Shown here one piece after another: positions 52,949 through 62,744 of a stretch of 64,000 bases of DNA. The notes under the pieces are model-generated. The model was not told the origin of the DNA and made no database searches. It saw nothing but the letters and a program-made list of their open reading frames with translations. Source of the stretch: Prevotellaceae bacterium (lineage in GTDB: Bacteria > Bacteroidota > Bacteroidia > Bacteroidales > Bacteroidaceae). Position 1 is the first letter of the stretch. The number at the start of each line of letters is the position of its first letter. Location of the stretch: the NCBI GenBank assembly GCA_021153165.1, contig JAGKTZ010000003.1:1-64000 (forward strand). Direction: 5' to 3'. A program made the translations under genes and the position numbers.

Positions 52949-54826
52949 TTATTGCTTTGTCGCAGAAGTTCCATGTCCGTCTTTTTCTATTAGTCCGAGC
53001 AGGCGCTCCACGGCTTCCTCTGTGGGAATATTCTTTTCTACACAAGTCTTGCCGCGATACAGGCTCACTTTGCCACGACCTGCTCCCACGTAGCCGTAGT
53101 CTGCGTCGGCCATCTCGCCGGGTCCGTTGACGATGCAGCCCATGATGCCGATTTTCAACCCAGTTAGATGCGACGTTGCCGCCTTAATTCGCGCGATGGT
53201 GTCGGGCAAATCGTACAGTGTGCGACCACAGCTGGGGCACGATATATATTCTGTCTTGGTGGTGCGCAGGCGAGCTGCTTGCAGTATGGCAAATGCCGTT
53301 TCGTCGACGATGGCGTGCGACAGGGGTTTTTCGCCTTGTGCGGGAGATGAGAAGAGGAAGATACCATCGGTGATGCCATCGAACAGGAGTGCACCCATGT
53401 CGGCAGAAGCACAGAGCTGGAAGTCCTCCTTCTCTGCCGCGTTCATCTGATAGTGCTGGAACATCACCACAGGGTTGACCAAATTTTCACGCCATAGTTC
53501 GTGCACCAAAGCGCGCAGTTCGCCAGTGCGATTGGGGTGGTTGCTCTGCGCCAGAATCACCACCTCGGGGTGATGACGCAAGCACGCCTTGACTTCTTCG
53601 GTCAGGCTGGTGAAAGTAAGGAAGAGGAATTTCACCGGCGCCTTGATGGTGCTGACAAACATCAACATCTCGGTGGTAAATACAGGATAGGTACCTGCTT
53701 CACCCTGCCACATCGGTGCGTCGACGATATAGTCTGCACCCTCGATGCGTTCTTCTGGGCGTGGCAGGCTTTGTCCGCAATAGATATAGTCTGGGCAAAG
53801 GTTGCCCACCTCATTGCTACCGTCCAGTCGGTCTGAGATTACGACGGGAGGATTCTGACCTCCGATATTTTCCACAGGACATGTGGCGCGGCGCACTGGA
53901 CGTAGGTAGTCGAAGGCGCCACAAGGTTGACCTGGAATAAAGGGGTGGCCCGTACGAGTGCCAGCAATGTAGGAAGCGAGTTTATAAGCCACAGGAATTT
54001 CCTTTTCGGGCGCTTCACTCAGCGAGACGCGGATTGTTTCGCCTATACCATCACTCAGCAGGGCACCTATACCCACGGCGCTTTTGATACGGCCATCTTC
54101 GCCCTCGCCTGCTTCTGTGACACCGAGGTGTAGGGGGAAGTTCATTCCCTCGCGCTTCATCACATCATTGAGCAGACGTACCGAGCGCACCATCACGACT
54201 GTGTTGCTCGCCTTGATTGATACGACCACGTTCATGAAGTTTTCGCGCACACAGATGCGCAGAAATTCCATACAACTCTCTACGATACCCTCGGGGGTGT
54301 CGCCATAGTGCGACATGATGCGGTCCGACAGCGAACCGTGGTTCACGCCGATGCGCAGGGCGGTGCCGTGCTCACGACAGATGGCGAGCAGTTGCTTGAA
54401 GCGCTCTTCTAAGCGTTGCAACTCGGCGGCATATTCCTCGGGTGTGTATTCCAGTGCCTTGAACTGGCGGGCTGGGTCCACATAGTTGCCGGGATTGATG
54501 CGCACCTTCTCGACAATTGTTGCCGCTACGTCTGCCACTGCGGGATTGAAGTGGATGTCGGCCACCAGGGGTACATTGATGCCCTGACGTGCCAACTCCT
54601 CCTTGATATTTTTCAAATTATTAGCCTCGATGGTACCTTGTGCCGTGAGTCGTACAAGGTCTGCACCCGCCTGGACCAAGCGTTTGATTTGCTCTACGCA
54701 CCCTGCTGTGTCCGTCGTGGCACAGGTGGTCATACTTTGCAGACGGATGGGCTGATCGCCACCTATGGGACAACCCTTGATTTGTGCTTCGTGAGATTTT
54801 CGAGGGGTATAATTGAAAAGGTTCAT
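52949..54826 (-). CDS. ispG: 4-hydroxy-3-methylbut-2-enyl diphosphate synthase
   Basis: This iron-sulfur enzyme of the MEP isoprenoid pathway converts methylerythritol cyclodiphosphate to HMBDP, 625 residues. It is of the long type, with an extra domain between the TIM barrel and the C-terminal Fe-S domain, as in Bacteroidetes and plants. The barrel includes IRLQSMTTCATTDTAG and LRIGVNHGSLSDRIM. The cluster ligands lie in CPSCGRTLYD near residue 529 and IGIMGCIVNGPGEMADAD near residue 562. The start MNLFNYTPRKSHEA at 54826 is preferred to one 126 nt upstream that runs into repeat-rich leader DNA. It precedes sbcD by 35 nt. Confidence 0.95.
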   Translation of the reverse strand: MNLFNYTPRKSHEAQIKGCPIGGDQPIRLQSMTTCATTDTAGCVEQIKRLVQAGADLVRLTAQGTIEANNLKNIKEELARQGINVPLVADIHFNPAVADVAATIVEKVRINPGNYVDPARQFKALEYTPEEYAAELQRLEERFKQLLAICREHGTALRIGVNHGSLSDRIMSHYGDTPEGIVESCMEFLRICVRENFMNVVVSIKASNTVVMVRSVRLLNDVMKREGMNFPLHLGVTEAGEGEDGRIKSAVGIGALLSDGIGETIRVSLSEAPEKEIPVAYKLASYIAGTRTGHPFIPGQPCGAFDYLRPVRRATCPVENIGGQNPPVVISDRLDGSNEVGNLCPDYIYCGQSLPRPEERIEGADYIVDAPMWQGEAGTYPVFTTEMLMFVSTIKAPVKFLFLTFTSLTEEVKACLRHHPEVVILAQSNHPNRTGELRALVHELWRENLVNPVVMFQHYQMNAAEKEDFQLCASADMGALLFDGITDGIFLFSSPAQGEKPLSHAIVDETAFAILQAARLRTTKTEYISCPSCGRTLYDLPDTIARIKAATSHLTGLKIGIMGCIVNGPGEMADADYGYVGAGRGKVSLYRGKTCVEKNIPTEEAVERLLGLIEKDGHGTSATKQ

Positions 54827-54961
54827 TTGTCTACTATGTTTGAGGTGTGATTTAGCATAAATATCCTCACCCATCCCCTGATTGGAGAAAAGGAAGAGGA
54901 ATTGATAGAAGGCGGAATTTCCTATTCTAGTTAATCCAAAAAAGTAAGGCAAAAAACAGTC

Positions 54962-55030
54962 TCAAAAAAAACCTAGACCTTTTTTGAAAAAGGTAAGGCT
55001 TTTTTTGAAAAAGGTTAGACTTTTTTTCGA
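54962..55030 (-). repeat. Interspersed element, satellite words only (copy 7)
   Basis: Three consecutive words ACCTAGACCTTTTTT, AAAAAGGTAAGGCTTTTTTT and AAAAAGGTTAGACTTTTTTT repeat at a spacing of about 24 nt, without the GACGTC core. It sits between purE and ispG in a run of minus-strand genes. Each word can fold on itself and is followed by T, so it may terminate transcription. Confidence 0.6.
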
Positions 55031-55036
55031 CGGGGA

Positions 55037-55543
55037 TTAATTGGTCTTGAATTTGAACTTTACTTCTGCCAAATCTGCGTTGGCTTTTACAATCTTTTGC
55101 TTCAAGCCTTCCTTGTGTGCAGCGAGTCGTGCAGCCACGGTTTCGTCCGAGAGTGCCAACATCTGTACGGCCAGGATGGCTGCGTTTTGTGCGCCATTCA
55201 CGCCCACTGTTGCCACAGGGATACCAGGAGGCATTTGTACGATCGACAGGAGAGCATCCAATCCGTCGAGCATGCCCTTGATGGGTACGCCGATGACGGG
55301 CAATGTGGTGTTGGCAGCGATCACGCCGGGCAGAGCGGCTGCCATGCCGGCTGCGGCAATAATCACGCGGATGCCGCGAGAAGCAGCGCCATGAGCAAAC
55401 TCTTCGACCTCGGCAGGAGTGCGGTGAGCCGAGAGGGCATTGATTTCAAAGGGGACTTCCATCTCGTCGAGCAAGAGGGCAGCCTTTTCCATAACGGGCA
55501 GGTCGGATGTGCTGCCCATGATGATGCTTACGATTGGTTTCAT
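55037..55543 (-). CDS. purE: N5-carboxyaminoimidazole ribonucleotide mutase
   Basis: This enzyme moves the carboxyl group of N5-CAIR to C4 in purine synthesis, 168 residues, a normal length. The active-site opening is [18 protein letters not shown]. The conserved [13 protein letters not shown] and [23 protein letters not shown] segments follow. It lies 69 nt after the PAP2-like gene and is followed by the repeat at 54962. purL is in the same window but in another transcript. Confidence 0.95.
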   Translation of the reverse strand: MKPIVSIIMGSTSDLPVMEKAALLLDEMEVPFEINALSAHRTPAEVEEFAHGAASRGIRVIIAAAGMAAALPGVIAANTTLPVIGVPIKGMLDGLDALLSIVQMPPGIPVATVGVNGAQNAAILAVQMLALSDETVAARLAAHKEGLKQKIVKANADLAEVKFKFKTN

Positions 55544-55612
55544 ATGTTTATTGTCGTTAATTTATTGAATAAAATATTGCAAAATGAGTAATGACATTGC
55601 GCTCTTCTTTCC

Positions 55613-56233
55613 CTAAAACAAAATGATGCACAGGAAGCCACACACGATGCCAATCAGTGTGCCCAGTGTGGTGTCGAGCAATTTGTGCTGGAGTAGCACA
55701 AGGCGAGATGTACAGACGAGCCCATTAATCAAGATGGCCGCGGCAATAGCAATGATGGGGTTGAAATGGAAATAGAATGAAAATGCAATCAGTATCCCTA
55801 TCGTCGCACCTGATGCCGCAGCATGCATGCTGACTTTGAAGAAAATATTGCAAATGGCGCACAAGATCTGAATGATCAAAGCACACAAGATGATACGAAA
55901 GGTATAGCGAGGCATACACATATCGTACATGAAATAGAGCAGTACGGCATAGCTGACTATAGAGATGATGTAGGGCACAAAGCGGCGTTCGCGCTCTCCC
56001 ATCTGGTGATGTGTCCAACCGTTTACCTTGCGATAAAGATAGATGCCCAACCTTGGTGCAGCAATGGTCAGCAGATACACCAACGCTAATACATAGAAAC
56101 GGAAGAACCACGGCGTATATCTGAGATAACTCAAGAAGAGCAGTGGAATAAAGGCAACAATCGGGAAATAGAATGGAGAGAATATCACCGAAATAACCTT
56201 AGCCGTATGTATGATGTGCCTATTGCGTGACAT
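55613..56233 (-). CDS. PAP2-like membrane protein
   Basis: This is a multi-pass membrane protein of 206 residues with about six helices. It retains two parts of the acid phosphatase (PAP2) signature: KVSMHAAASGA near residue 132 and SRLVLLQHKLLDTTLG near residue 175 (SRxxxxxHxxxD). The first KxxxxxxRP motif is replaced by GERERRFVPY. It may be a lipid phosphatase, perhaps on undecaprenyl or phosphatidyl phosphates, but this is inferred. It is 35 nt after rpoN and 69 nt before purE. Confidence 0.75.
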   Translation of the reverse strand: MSRNRHIIHTAKVISVIFSPFYFPIVAFIPLLFLSYLRYTPWFFRFYVLALVYLLTIAAPRLGIYLYRKVNGWTHHQMGERERRFVPYIISIVSYAVLLYFMYDMCMPRYTFRIILCALIIQILCAICNIFFKVSMHAAASGATIGILIAFSFYFHFNPIIAIAAAILINGLVCTSRLVLLQHKLLDTTLGTLIGIVCGFLCIILF

Positions 56234-56268
56234 ATATAGTGATAGTGAGTGAAATTGGTGTATGGTCG

Positions 56269-57723
56269 TTACTGCTTCCTTAACCTTGCTGTAGGAATAC
56301 CCATTTGTTCGCGATATTTTCCAACAGTGCGGCGTGCCACGGGCAAGCCTTTTTCTTTCAGCATCTGTGCGATGATTTCGTCACCAAGGGGGAAGTTCTT
56401 GTCCTCAGCATCTATGATTTCCGCCAGCGCCGTCTTGACTTTTCGTGCAGTAAGTTCTTCGCCATCGACCGAAACAAAACCTGCTGAGAAGAAATACTTA
56501 AGTGGATAGAGTCCATAGCGCGTTTGTACATATTTGCTACTCGTGACACGAGAAACCGTGGAAATGTCTAAACCAAGCCTTTCTGCCACTTCTTTCAGTG
56601 TCAGAGGAGTCAGCAGAACTTCATCCTCTTCAATAAAGAAAGGCCGCTGCAACTCGACGATACACTGCATCACGGACATCAAAGTGTGCTGTCTGCGCTC
56701 AATCAAGGTGATGAAATTTTGAGCGGCTTCTACTTTTTGCTTCGCATAGATATATCCATCTTTTTCAGCACGGCTCAGGTTCTTTCCGTCGGCGTTATAC
56801 TTTTTGATAATATCTTGAAAAGATTGGCTCACACAAAGTTCAGGAACATCGCCGTGGTTGATCTGTATATCTATACTGCCGTCATCGCTTACCATGACAA
56901 AAAAATCAGGAATTACTGCCGTCGCACCCTGTACTTCGTCGTCGTTCAAAGCTCTGCCTGGCGCAGGATTCAGGCGTGTCAGTTCTTGCTTGATATGCGC
57001 CGCCTCATCTTCGTCAAGCGACATGCCTTCAGCGATCAAGTCCCACCTTTTTGACATAAACTGCTTGAAATACTTCTTAATGACTACAATGCTCTGATTT
57101 TGCCAAGGCGAGTGATAGTCGGGGTGGGACAACTGAATCAGCAAGCATTCCCTCAAATCTCGGGCACCAATACCTCGAGGTTCAAACGTATGGAGTATGG
57201 ACAGCACGCGTCCCAATTCTTTCTCGTCTGTGTAGATATTATGATAAATAGCTAATTCGTCACACAACGCTTCAAGATCCTTGTTCAAGAAACCATTGTT
57301 GTCGAGCGAACCAATCAGATATTCTATCAACTGCGCTTCGTGCGGTGTCAAATCTTGTTCGCCGATTTGCTCTTTCAAATCATCATATAGCGAATGTGAA
57401 GCTGCTACGACAAAATCCCTCTCTTCTCTACTACACTCGGCTCTGTCTTGCAGATACTCTGGGATGTCGTCTTCTGTGCGATAGTCACCAATGGCTAAAT
57501 CCAAATCATCCGAGTCGTCCAGGTCGTTGTCTACTTTTTCCTCGGTCTTCAACTCTTTATTCTTGTCATCCTCCTCAAGCGCTTCATTGTCCATCATTTC
57601 ACATTCTATTCGCTCTGCAAACTGCATTATAGGCAACTCGATCATCTGAGCGAGGGCCAATTGCAACGCAGATATTTGCTGTGTCTGCGTCAGTTTTTGT
57701 GCAAGAACATTTCTTTGTTTCAT
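56269..57723 (-). CDS. rpoN: RNA polymerase sigma-54 factor
   Basis: This alternative sigma factor needs enhancer-binding ATPases, 484 residues from MKQRNVLAQKLTQTQQISA. The N-terminal activator region I is glutamine-rich, an acidic region II follows (EEDDKNKELKTEEKVDNDLDD), then the core-binding domain. The DNA-binding part has VAERLGLDISTVSRVTSSKY and the RpoN box ARRTVGKYREQ near residue 464. The start at 57723 is chosen for a family-typical N terminus and a promoter 20 nt upstream. No sigma-54-type -24/-12 promoter was recognised in the window. Confidence 0.95.
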   Translation of the reverse strand: MKQRNVLAQKLTQTQQISALQLALAQMIELPIMQFAERIECEMMDNEALEEDDKNKELKTEEKVDNDLDDSDDLDLAIGDYRTEDDIPEYLQDRAECSREERDFVVAASHSLYDDLKEQIGEQDLTPHEAQLIEYLIGSLDNNGFLNKDLEALCDELAIYHNIYTDEKELGRVLSILHTFEPRGIGARDLRECLLIQLSHPDYHSPWQNQSIVVIKKYFKQFMSKRWDLIAEGMSLDEDEAAHIKQELTRLNPAPGRALNDDEVQGATAVIPDFFVMVSDDGSIDIQINHGDVPELCVSQSFQDIIKKYNADGKNLSRAEKDGYIYAKQKVEAAQNFITLIERRQHTLMSVMQCIVELQRPFFIEEDEVLLTPLTLKEVAERLGLDISTVSRVTSSKYVQTRYGLYPLKYFFSAGFVSVDGEELTARKVKTALAEIIDAEDKNFPLGDEIIAQMLKEKGLPVARRTVGKYREQMGIPTARLRKQ

Positions 57724-57742
57724 TGATAGACAAATTTTCTTG

Positions 57743-57774
57743 CAAAGATAGTGTAAAAAGTAGATTCTGCACAA
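57743..57774 (-). promoter_or_regulatory. Promoter of rpoN
   Basis: On the minus strand TTG (57774-57772), a 21-nt spacer and TATCTTTG (57750-57743). The leader would be about 15 nt. Confidence 0.65.
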
Positions 57775-57854
57775 CATCAAAGGCTTTCTTTTAGTACCTA
57801 TGTGTAATATTTTTTCCCGAAAAGCTATGATTTTATATTTTCTTTCACTTTCAT

Positions 57855-57885
57855 TTTGTCTTCCGCTCAGTTTATAGTATTTTTG
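57855..57885 (+). promoter_or_regulatory. Promoter of purL
   Basis: TTTG (57855-57858), a 19-nt spacer and TATTTTTG (57878-57885). The leader is about 28 nt. No purine riboswitch fits in so short a leader. Confidence 0.75.
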
Positions 57886-57917
57886 TAGCAATTTGTAAAA
57901 TTATAACCCTACATATT

Positions 57918-60900
57918 ATGATTCTATTCTTTAGAACCCCACAACAAAGCATCATCGCCACACAATGCGGCAGTATGCTCAACGAAGAAGAAGTCAAATC
58001 GCTTTGCTGGCTCTATGGCGAGGCAGAACTTCTTCAGGCAGAAACTCTGGAAGGTTGTTTCATCGGCCCACGTCGCGAAATGATTACACCATGGAGTACC
58101 AATGCCGTCGAAATCACTCAAAACATGAACATCAAGGGCATCACTCGCATCGAGGAGTATTTCCCCGTGAAAAGTGCAGATGCTGAGCACGACCCTATGT
58201 TGCAACGTGTCTACGAAGGTTTGGATCAAAACAGCTTCACCGTAGACATTAAGCCACAACCTATTCAATATATCCAAGACCTCGAGACCTACAACGAACA
58301 AGAAGGTCTGGCGCTCTCACCAGCTGAAATCGAATACCTCCACGGCGTTGAAAAGCAATTAGGACGCAGTCTTACCGACTCAGAAGTCTTTGGTTTTGCA
58401 CAAATCAACTCAGAGCACTGCCGCCACAAGATCTTTGGTGGTTCGTTTATCATTGATGGTGAAGAAATGCCTTCGTCGCTCTTTGCAATGATCAAGAAGA
58501 CTACGGCTGAAAATCCTCACAAGATCCTGTCTGCATACAAGGACAACGTCGCATTCTCTGCCGGCCCCGTGGTCGAACAATTCGCTCCGGTGGATCACTC
58601 TACCAGCGATTATTTCGTGATCAAGGACATCGAATCTGTGATCTCCCTGAAAGCTGAAACACACAACTTCCCCACAACCGTAGAACCTTTCAACGGTGCA
58701 TCTACCGGTACAGGTGGTGAAATCCGCGACCGTATGGGTGGTGGTGTCGGTTCATGGCCTATCGCAGGTACTGCTGTATATATGACATCCTACCGCAACG
58801 AATTGCGCAACGAAGCCCTCAAGGGTGCGATGAAGGAGAGAAATTGGTTGTACCAAACACCTGAGCAAATCTTGATCAAGGCTTCAAATGGTGCAAGCGA
58901 CTTCGGTAATAAATTTGGTCAACCTCTGATCACAGGATCCGTACTTACCTTCGAACACCAAGAGAATGGCGAACAATATGCCTACGACAAAGTGATCATG
59001 CTCGCCGGCGGTGTGGGTTATGGTACTAAGCGCGACTGCTTGAAGGGCGAACCTAAGAAGGGCAACAAGGTCGTGATGGTCGGTGGCGAAAACTATCGCA
59101 TCGGTCTCGGTGGTGGTTCGGTTTCTTCAGTAGAAACTGGTCGCTACTCAAGCGGTATCGAGCTCAACGCCGTACAACGTGCTAACCCCGAAATGCAAAA
59201 GCGTGCGAGCAACTTGGTTCGTGCACTTTGCGAAGAAGATGTGAACCCCGTAGTTAGTATCCACGACCACGGTAGTGCAGGTCACGTGAACTGTCTCTCG
59301 GAATTGGTGGAAGAATGCGGTGGTTTGATCGATATGTCTCAACTCCCCGTAGGCGACCCCACACTCTCGGCAAAAGAAATCATTGCCAACGAGAGCCAAG
59401 AACGTATGGGCTTGCTCATCCAAGAGAAACACATCGATCACGTACGCAAGATTGCTGAACGCGAACGCGCTCCAATGTACGTAGTCGGCGAAACTACTGG
59501 CGATGCTCACTTTGCCTTCCAACAAGCCGACGGTGTGCGTCCATTCGACCTGGATGTAGCGCAAATGTTCGGTCACTCGCCAAAAACTGTCATGGTGGAC
59601 GAGACCGTAGAGCGTACTTACGAAAACGCTGCCTACGACGCCTCTGCACCAGAACAATATATTAATAATGTGCTCCGCCTCGAAGCTGTGGCTTGCAAGG
59701 ACTGGTTGACCAACAAGGTAGACCGCAGTGTCACAGGTAAAGTGGCGCATCAACAGACTCAAGGTCCATTGCAGTTGCCATTGGCAGACTGTGGTGTCGT
59801 AGCTTTGGATTATCGTGGCAAGGCAGGTATTGCTACTGCTATCGGTCACGCTCCACAAGTCGGATTGGCTGATCCTGCTGCAGGTAGTGTGATGGCGGTG
59901 GCAGAAAGTTTGACCAACTTGGTATGGGCGCCTTTGGCAGACGGTCTCGACAGTGTAAGTCTCTCAGCCAACTGGATGTGGCCATGCCGCGCTCAAAAGG
60001 GTGAAGACGCACGTCTCTATAAGGGTGTACAAGCCCTCTCAGACTTCTGCTGCGAATTGGGCATCAATGTCCCCACAGGTAAGGACTCACTCTCGATGAC
60101 TCAGAAATATCCCGATGGCGAAAAGGTCATCTCTCCGGGTACTGTGATCGTCAGCTCGGGTGGTGAGGTAAGCGATGTGCGCAAGGTAATTCGCCCCGTG
60201 GTGAAGAATCCTCGCAACGCCGGCGTAGGTTGCGCTTGTGGCAAGGCTAAGGATCCTCGCAACTCGGTATTGTATCACATCGACTTCTCGTTCGACCAGT
60301 TGCGCCTCGGTGGTTCGGCTTTGGCACAAAGTCTGGGCTATGTGGGCAGCGATGTACCTACGGTGAAAAATCCTGAATACTTCCGCGACGCCTTCAACGC
60401 TGTGCAACGCTGCGTCAACGAAGGTCTCCTCCTCGCTGGTCACGACATCTCAGCAGGTGGTTTGCTCACTTGTTTGCTCGAAATGTGCTTCGCTAATACC
60501 AAGGGCGGTTTGGATATCTGCCTCGATGGTTTCGCAGGCAGCGACGTCGTTCGTGCACTCTATGCCGAAAACCCCGGTGTAGTCGTTCAGGTGAATGAAA
60601 ACTGCAAGGCACAATTTGAAGAAATCATGGACGAAGTTGGCGTAGGTTACCAATTGATCGGTCGCCCATCTGCAGAGCGTCGCATCCTCGTCACTAAGGA
60701 TGGCAAGGAATACACCTTCTGCATCGACAGCCTGAGAGACGTATGGTATGCCACTTCACACGAACTCGATACCAAGCAAAGCTTCAACGGTTGTGCTGAC
60801 CAACGTGCAGCCAACTACAAGAATCAACCATTGCGCTTTGCTATCAAGCCCGAATTCGAAGGCTCGTTTGCATCACTCGGCATCTCGCCCGAACGCCGTA

Positions 60901-61667
60901 CGCCAAGCGGTGTACGCGCAGCCATCATCCGCGAAAAGGGTACCAATGGCGAACGCGAAATGGCTTATGCACTCTATCTCGCAGGCTTCGACGTGAAAGA
61001 CGTCATGATGACCGACCTGATCACCGGTCGCGAAACGCTCGACGATATCAATATGATTGTATTCTGTGGCGGATTCTCCAACTCCGACGTACTCGGCTCG
61101 GCAAAGGGATGGGCAGGCGCCTTCCTCTACAACCCCAAGGCGAAAGCAGCCCTCGACCGTTTCTATGCACGCAAGGACACCCTCTCGCTCGGTGTATGTA
61201 ATGGTTGCCAGTTGATGGTGGAATTGAATCTGATCAACCCCGACCACGCACAGCGCTCACGCATGTTGCACAACGACTCTCACAAGTTTGAAAGTGCCTT
61301 TGTCGGCGTCACCGTTCCTCAAAACGAAAGCGTGATGTTTGGTTCACTCTCGGGCACCGACCTCGGCATCTGGGTAGCTCATGGTGAAGGTAAGTTTGAC
61401 TTGCCTTTGGCTGAGGAAAACTACAACGTAGTGCTCAAGTACGCCTACGACCAATATCCAGGCAACCCCAATGGTTCGAAGTACAACGTCGCAGGTATTG
61501 CCAGCGCAGACGGTCGCCACTTGGCTATGATGCCTCACTTGGAACGCGCCTTCTTCCCCTGGCAAAATCCTCAATACCCCTGCTGCCGTCGCACACAGGA
61601 TGTTACGCCATGGATGGAAGCCTTCGTCAACGCTCGCCGTTGGGTCGAAGCGCACAAGGGTGAATAA
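57918..61667 (+). CDS. purL: Phosphoribosylformylglycinamidine synthase (large single-chain form)
   Basis: This enzyme converts FGAR and glutamine to FGAM in purine synthesis, 1249 residues. It is the single-chain form with fused synthetase and glutaminase parts. FGAM synthetase motifs include FAQINSEHCRHKIF near residue 155 and FNGASTGTGGEIRDRMGGG near residue 259. The C-terminal glutaminase has nucleophile cysteine in LSLGVCNGCQLM near residue 1092, and a His-Glu pair is expected near the ERAFFPW region. It is divergent from rpoN and ends in a terminator. The length is slightly below the E. coli 1295 residues but all parts are present. Confidence 0.96.
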   Translation: MILFFRTPQQSIIATQCGSMLNEEEVKSLCWLYGEAELLQAETLEGCFIGPRREMITPWSTNAVEITQNMNIKGITRIEEYFPVKSADAEHDPMLQRVYEGLDQNSFTVDIKPQPIQYIQDLETYNEQEGLALSPAEIEYLHGVEKQLGRSLTDSEVFGFAQINSEHCRHKIFGGSFIIDGEEMPSSLFAMIKKTTAENPHKILSAYKDNVAFSAGPVVEQFAPVDHSTSDYFVIKDIESVISLKAETHNFPTTVEPFNGASTGTGGEIRDRMGGGVGSWPIAGTAVYMTSYRNELRNEALKGAMKERNWLYQTPEQILIKASNGASDFGNKFGQPLITGSVLTFEHQENGEQYAYDKVIMLAGGVGYGTKRDCLKGEPKKGNKVVMVGGENYRIGLGGGSVSSVETGRYSSGIELNAVQRANPEMQKRASNLVRALCEEDVNPVVSIHDHGSAGHVNCLSELVEECGGLIDMSQLPVGDPTLSAKEIIANESQERMGLLIQEKHIDHVRKIAERERAPMYVVGETTGDAHFAFQQADGVRPFDLDVAQMFGHSPKTVMVDETVERTYENAAYDASAPEQYINNVLRLEAVACKDWLTNKVDRSVTGKVAHQQTQGPLQLPLADCGVVALDYRGKAGIATAIGHAPQVGLADPAAGSVMAVAESLTNLVWAPLADGLDSVSLSANWMWPCRAQKGEDARLYKGVQALSDFCCELGINVPTGKDSLSMTQKYPDGEKVISPGTVIVSSGGEVSDVRKVIRPVVKNPRNAGVGCACGKAKDPRNSVLYHIDFSFDQLRLGGSALAQSLGYVGSDVPTVKNPEYFRDAFNAVQRCVNEGLLLAGHDISAGGLLTCLLEMCFANTKGGLDICLDGFAGSDVVRALYAENPGVVVQVNENCKAQFEEIMDEVGVGYQLIGRPSAERRILVTKDGKEYTFCIDSLRDVWYATSHELDTKQSFNGCADQRAANYKNQPLRFAIKPEFEGSFASLGISPERRTPSGVRAAIIREKGTNGEREMAYALYLAGFDVKDVMMTDLITGRETLDDINMIVFCGGFSNSDVLGSAKGWAGAFLYNPKAKAALDRFYARKDTLSLGVCNGCQLMVELNLINPDHAQRSRMLHNDSHKFESAFVGVTVPQNESVMFGSLSGTDLGIWVAHGEGKFDLPLAEENYNVVLKYAYDQYPGNPNGSKYNVAGIASADGRHLAMMPHLERAFFPWQNPQYPCCRRTQDVTPWMEAFVNARRWVEAHKGE

Positions 61668-61701
61668 TTCCCACGCGAGTAAATACTACACATATATAAT
61701 A

Positions 61702-61736
61702 AAGCGATGCTCCACACGGGCATCGCTTTATTTGTA
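61702..61736 (+). terminator. Terminator after purL
   Basis: AAAGCGATGC (61702-61711) pairs with GCATCGCTTT (61721-61730), followed by ATTTG. Confidence 0.85.
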
Positions 61737-61842
61737 CCGTCAGGCGAGCATATCGACCGAAATCAGGGAGGGGGTGAGGGGTAAGGAATAATGTGCGAAC
61801 AATATATTTTCTATAGGCATCAAAGATATGCGCTTCACAATA

Positions 61843-61874
61843 TTTGTTTCATATAAATATAATTACTACATTTG
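61843..61874 (+). promoter_or_regulatory. Promoter of the glycan-binding-domain protein
   Basis: TTTG (61843-61846), a 20-nt spacer and TACATTTG (61867-61874). It fixes the gene start at 61909 rather than at 61828. Confidence 0.75.
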
Positions 61875-61908
61875 TCATACGATTTCAACTTTAACACACA
61901 ACAAGAAT

Positions 61909-62565
61909 ATGAAACGAGTATTAATCATTGCTTTGGCACTTATCAGCTGCCTTGCAGCAGAGGCACAGTTGCGTACCATCAAACCATCCCACGTCTTTAA
62001 GGTTCCGAACATCAGCAACGCAACGTATGAGAGTGGTAATTATGACGACACAGGCAATCCATTATTTTATGATTTTCACTACAACGGAACCTACTGGATG
62101 CGCAGTGGTGGCGATGTGGGCAGCATTGTGGCATCGAGCACGCTTAGTCCTCAAGGATCTGCCAACTACAGAGCAAAAAATATTTATGATTTAAACCACG
62201 AGACAGCATGGGTTGAGGGTGTAAAAGGCAATGGCGTTGGTCAATGGATTGAGTATCGAGATGTAAGTGGATGCTCAATTTCGTCAATAAAAATTCTGAA
62301 CGGATATGTCAAGAGCGATAAGGCATGGAACGAGAATGCACGTGTCAAACGCCTCAAGGTGTATTGCAATGGCAAACCCAAATGCATCCTTGAACTTCAA
62401 AATAGCCGGTCGTTGCAGTTATTCGAAATTGATGGCGGCCTAGGCTACGATGTCGATACGATTAGATTTGAGATCCTTGATGTCTATCCTGGCTCAAAGT
62501 ACCAAGACACTGCCATCTCTGAAATATACTTCGACTGTACACAATTCGACTGTGATGGCGAATAA
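61909..62565 (+). CDS. Secreted protein with an NADase-type glycan-binding domain
   Basis: This exported protein of 218 residues has a signal peptide MKRVLIIALALISCLAAEAQ. Almost all the rest is one discoidin/NADase-type glycan-binding domain. Its signs are ASSTLSPQGSANYRAKNIYD, NHETAWVEGVKGNGVGQWIEY, SIKILNGYVKSDKAWNENAR and TAISEIYFDC. In other bacteria this domain is attached to toxins or enzymes, but here it stands alone, followed by only a few acidic residues. It may bind a carbohydrate on the cell or host surface. No enzyme part is adjacent on this strand. It has its own promoter and terminator. Confidence 0.75.
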   Translation: MKRVLIIALALISCLAAEAQLRTIKPSHVFKVPNISNATYESGNYDDTGNPLFYDFHYNGTYWMRSGGDVGSIVASSTLSPQGSANYRAKNIYDLNHETAWVEGVKGNGVGQWIEYRDVSGCSISSIKILNGYVKSDKAWNENARVKRLKVYCNGKPKCILELQNSRSLQLFEIDGGLGYDVDTIRFEILDVYPGSKYQDTAISEIYFDCTQFDCDGE

Positions 62566-62595
62566 TAGTTGGTGAACAAGTTTACACACCTCATC

Positions 62596-62638
62596 AGACT
62601 ACGCTCTCCACTATCAATGGAGAGCGTAGTCTATTTCT
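62596..62638 (+). terminator. Terminator after the glycan-binding-domain gene
   Basis: AGACTACGCTCTCCA (62596-62610) pairs perfectly with TGGAGAGCGTAGTCT (62618-62632), a 15-bp stem, followed by ATTTCTG. Confidence 0.85.
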
Positions 62639-62744
62639 GCACTTCAGAATGGTCGTTTCCATTGTGTCGCTATTTGTATACAGCAGAAATGCAAAAAAAG
62701 GAATGAAAATTTTGAATGTTCCACGCCACCCACATTTAGGCTTT

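Noticed and set aside
57886..57917. A purine riboswitch before purL
   Set aside because: The predicted leader is only about 28 nt, too short for a purine aptamer.
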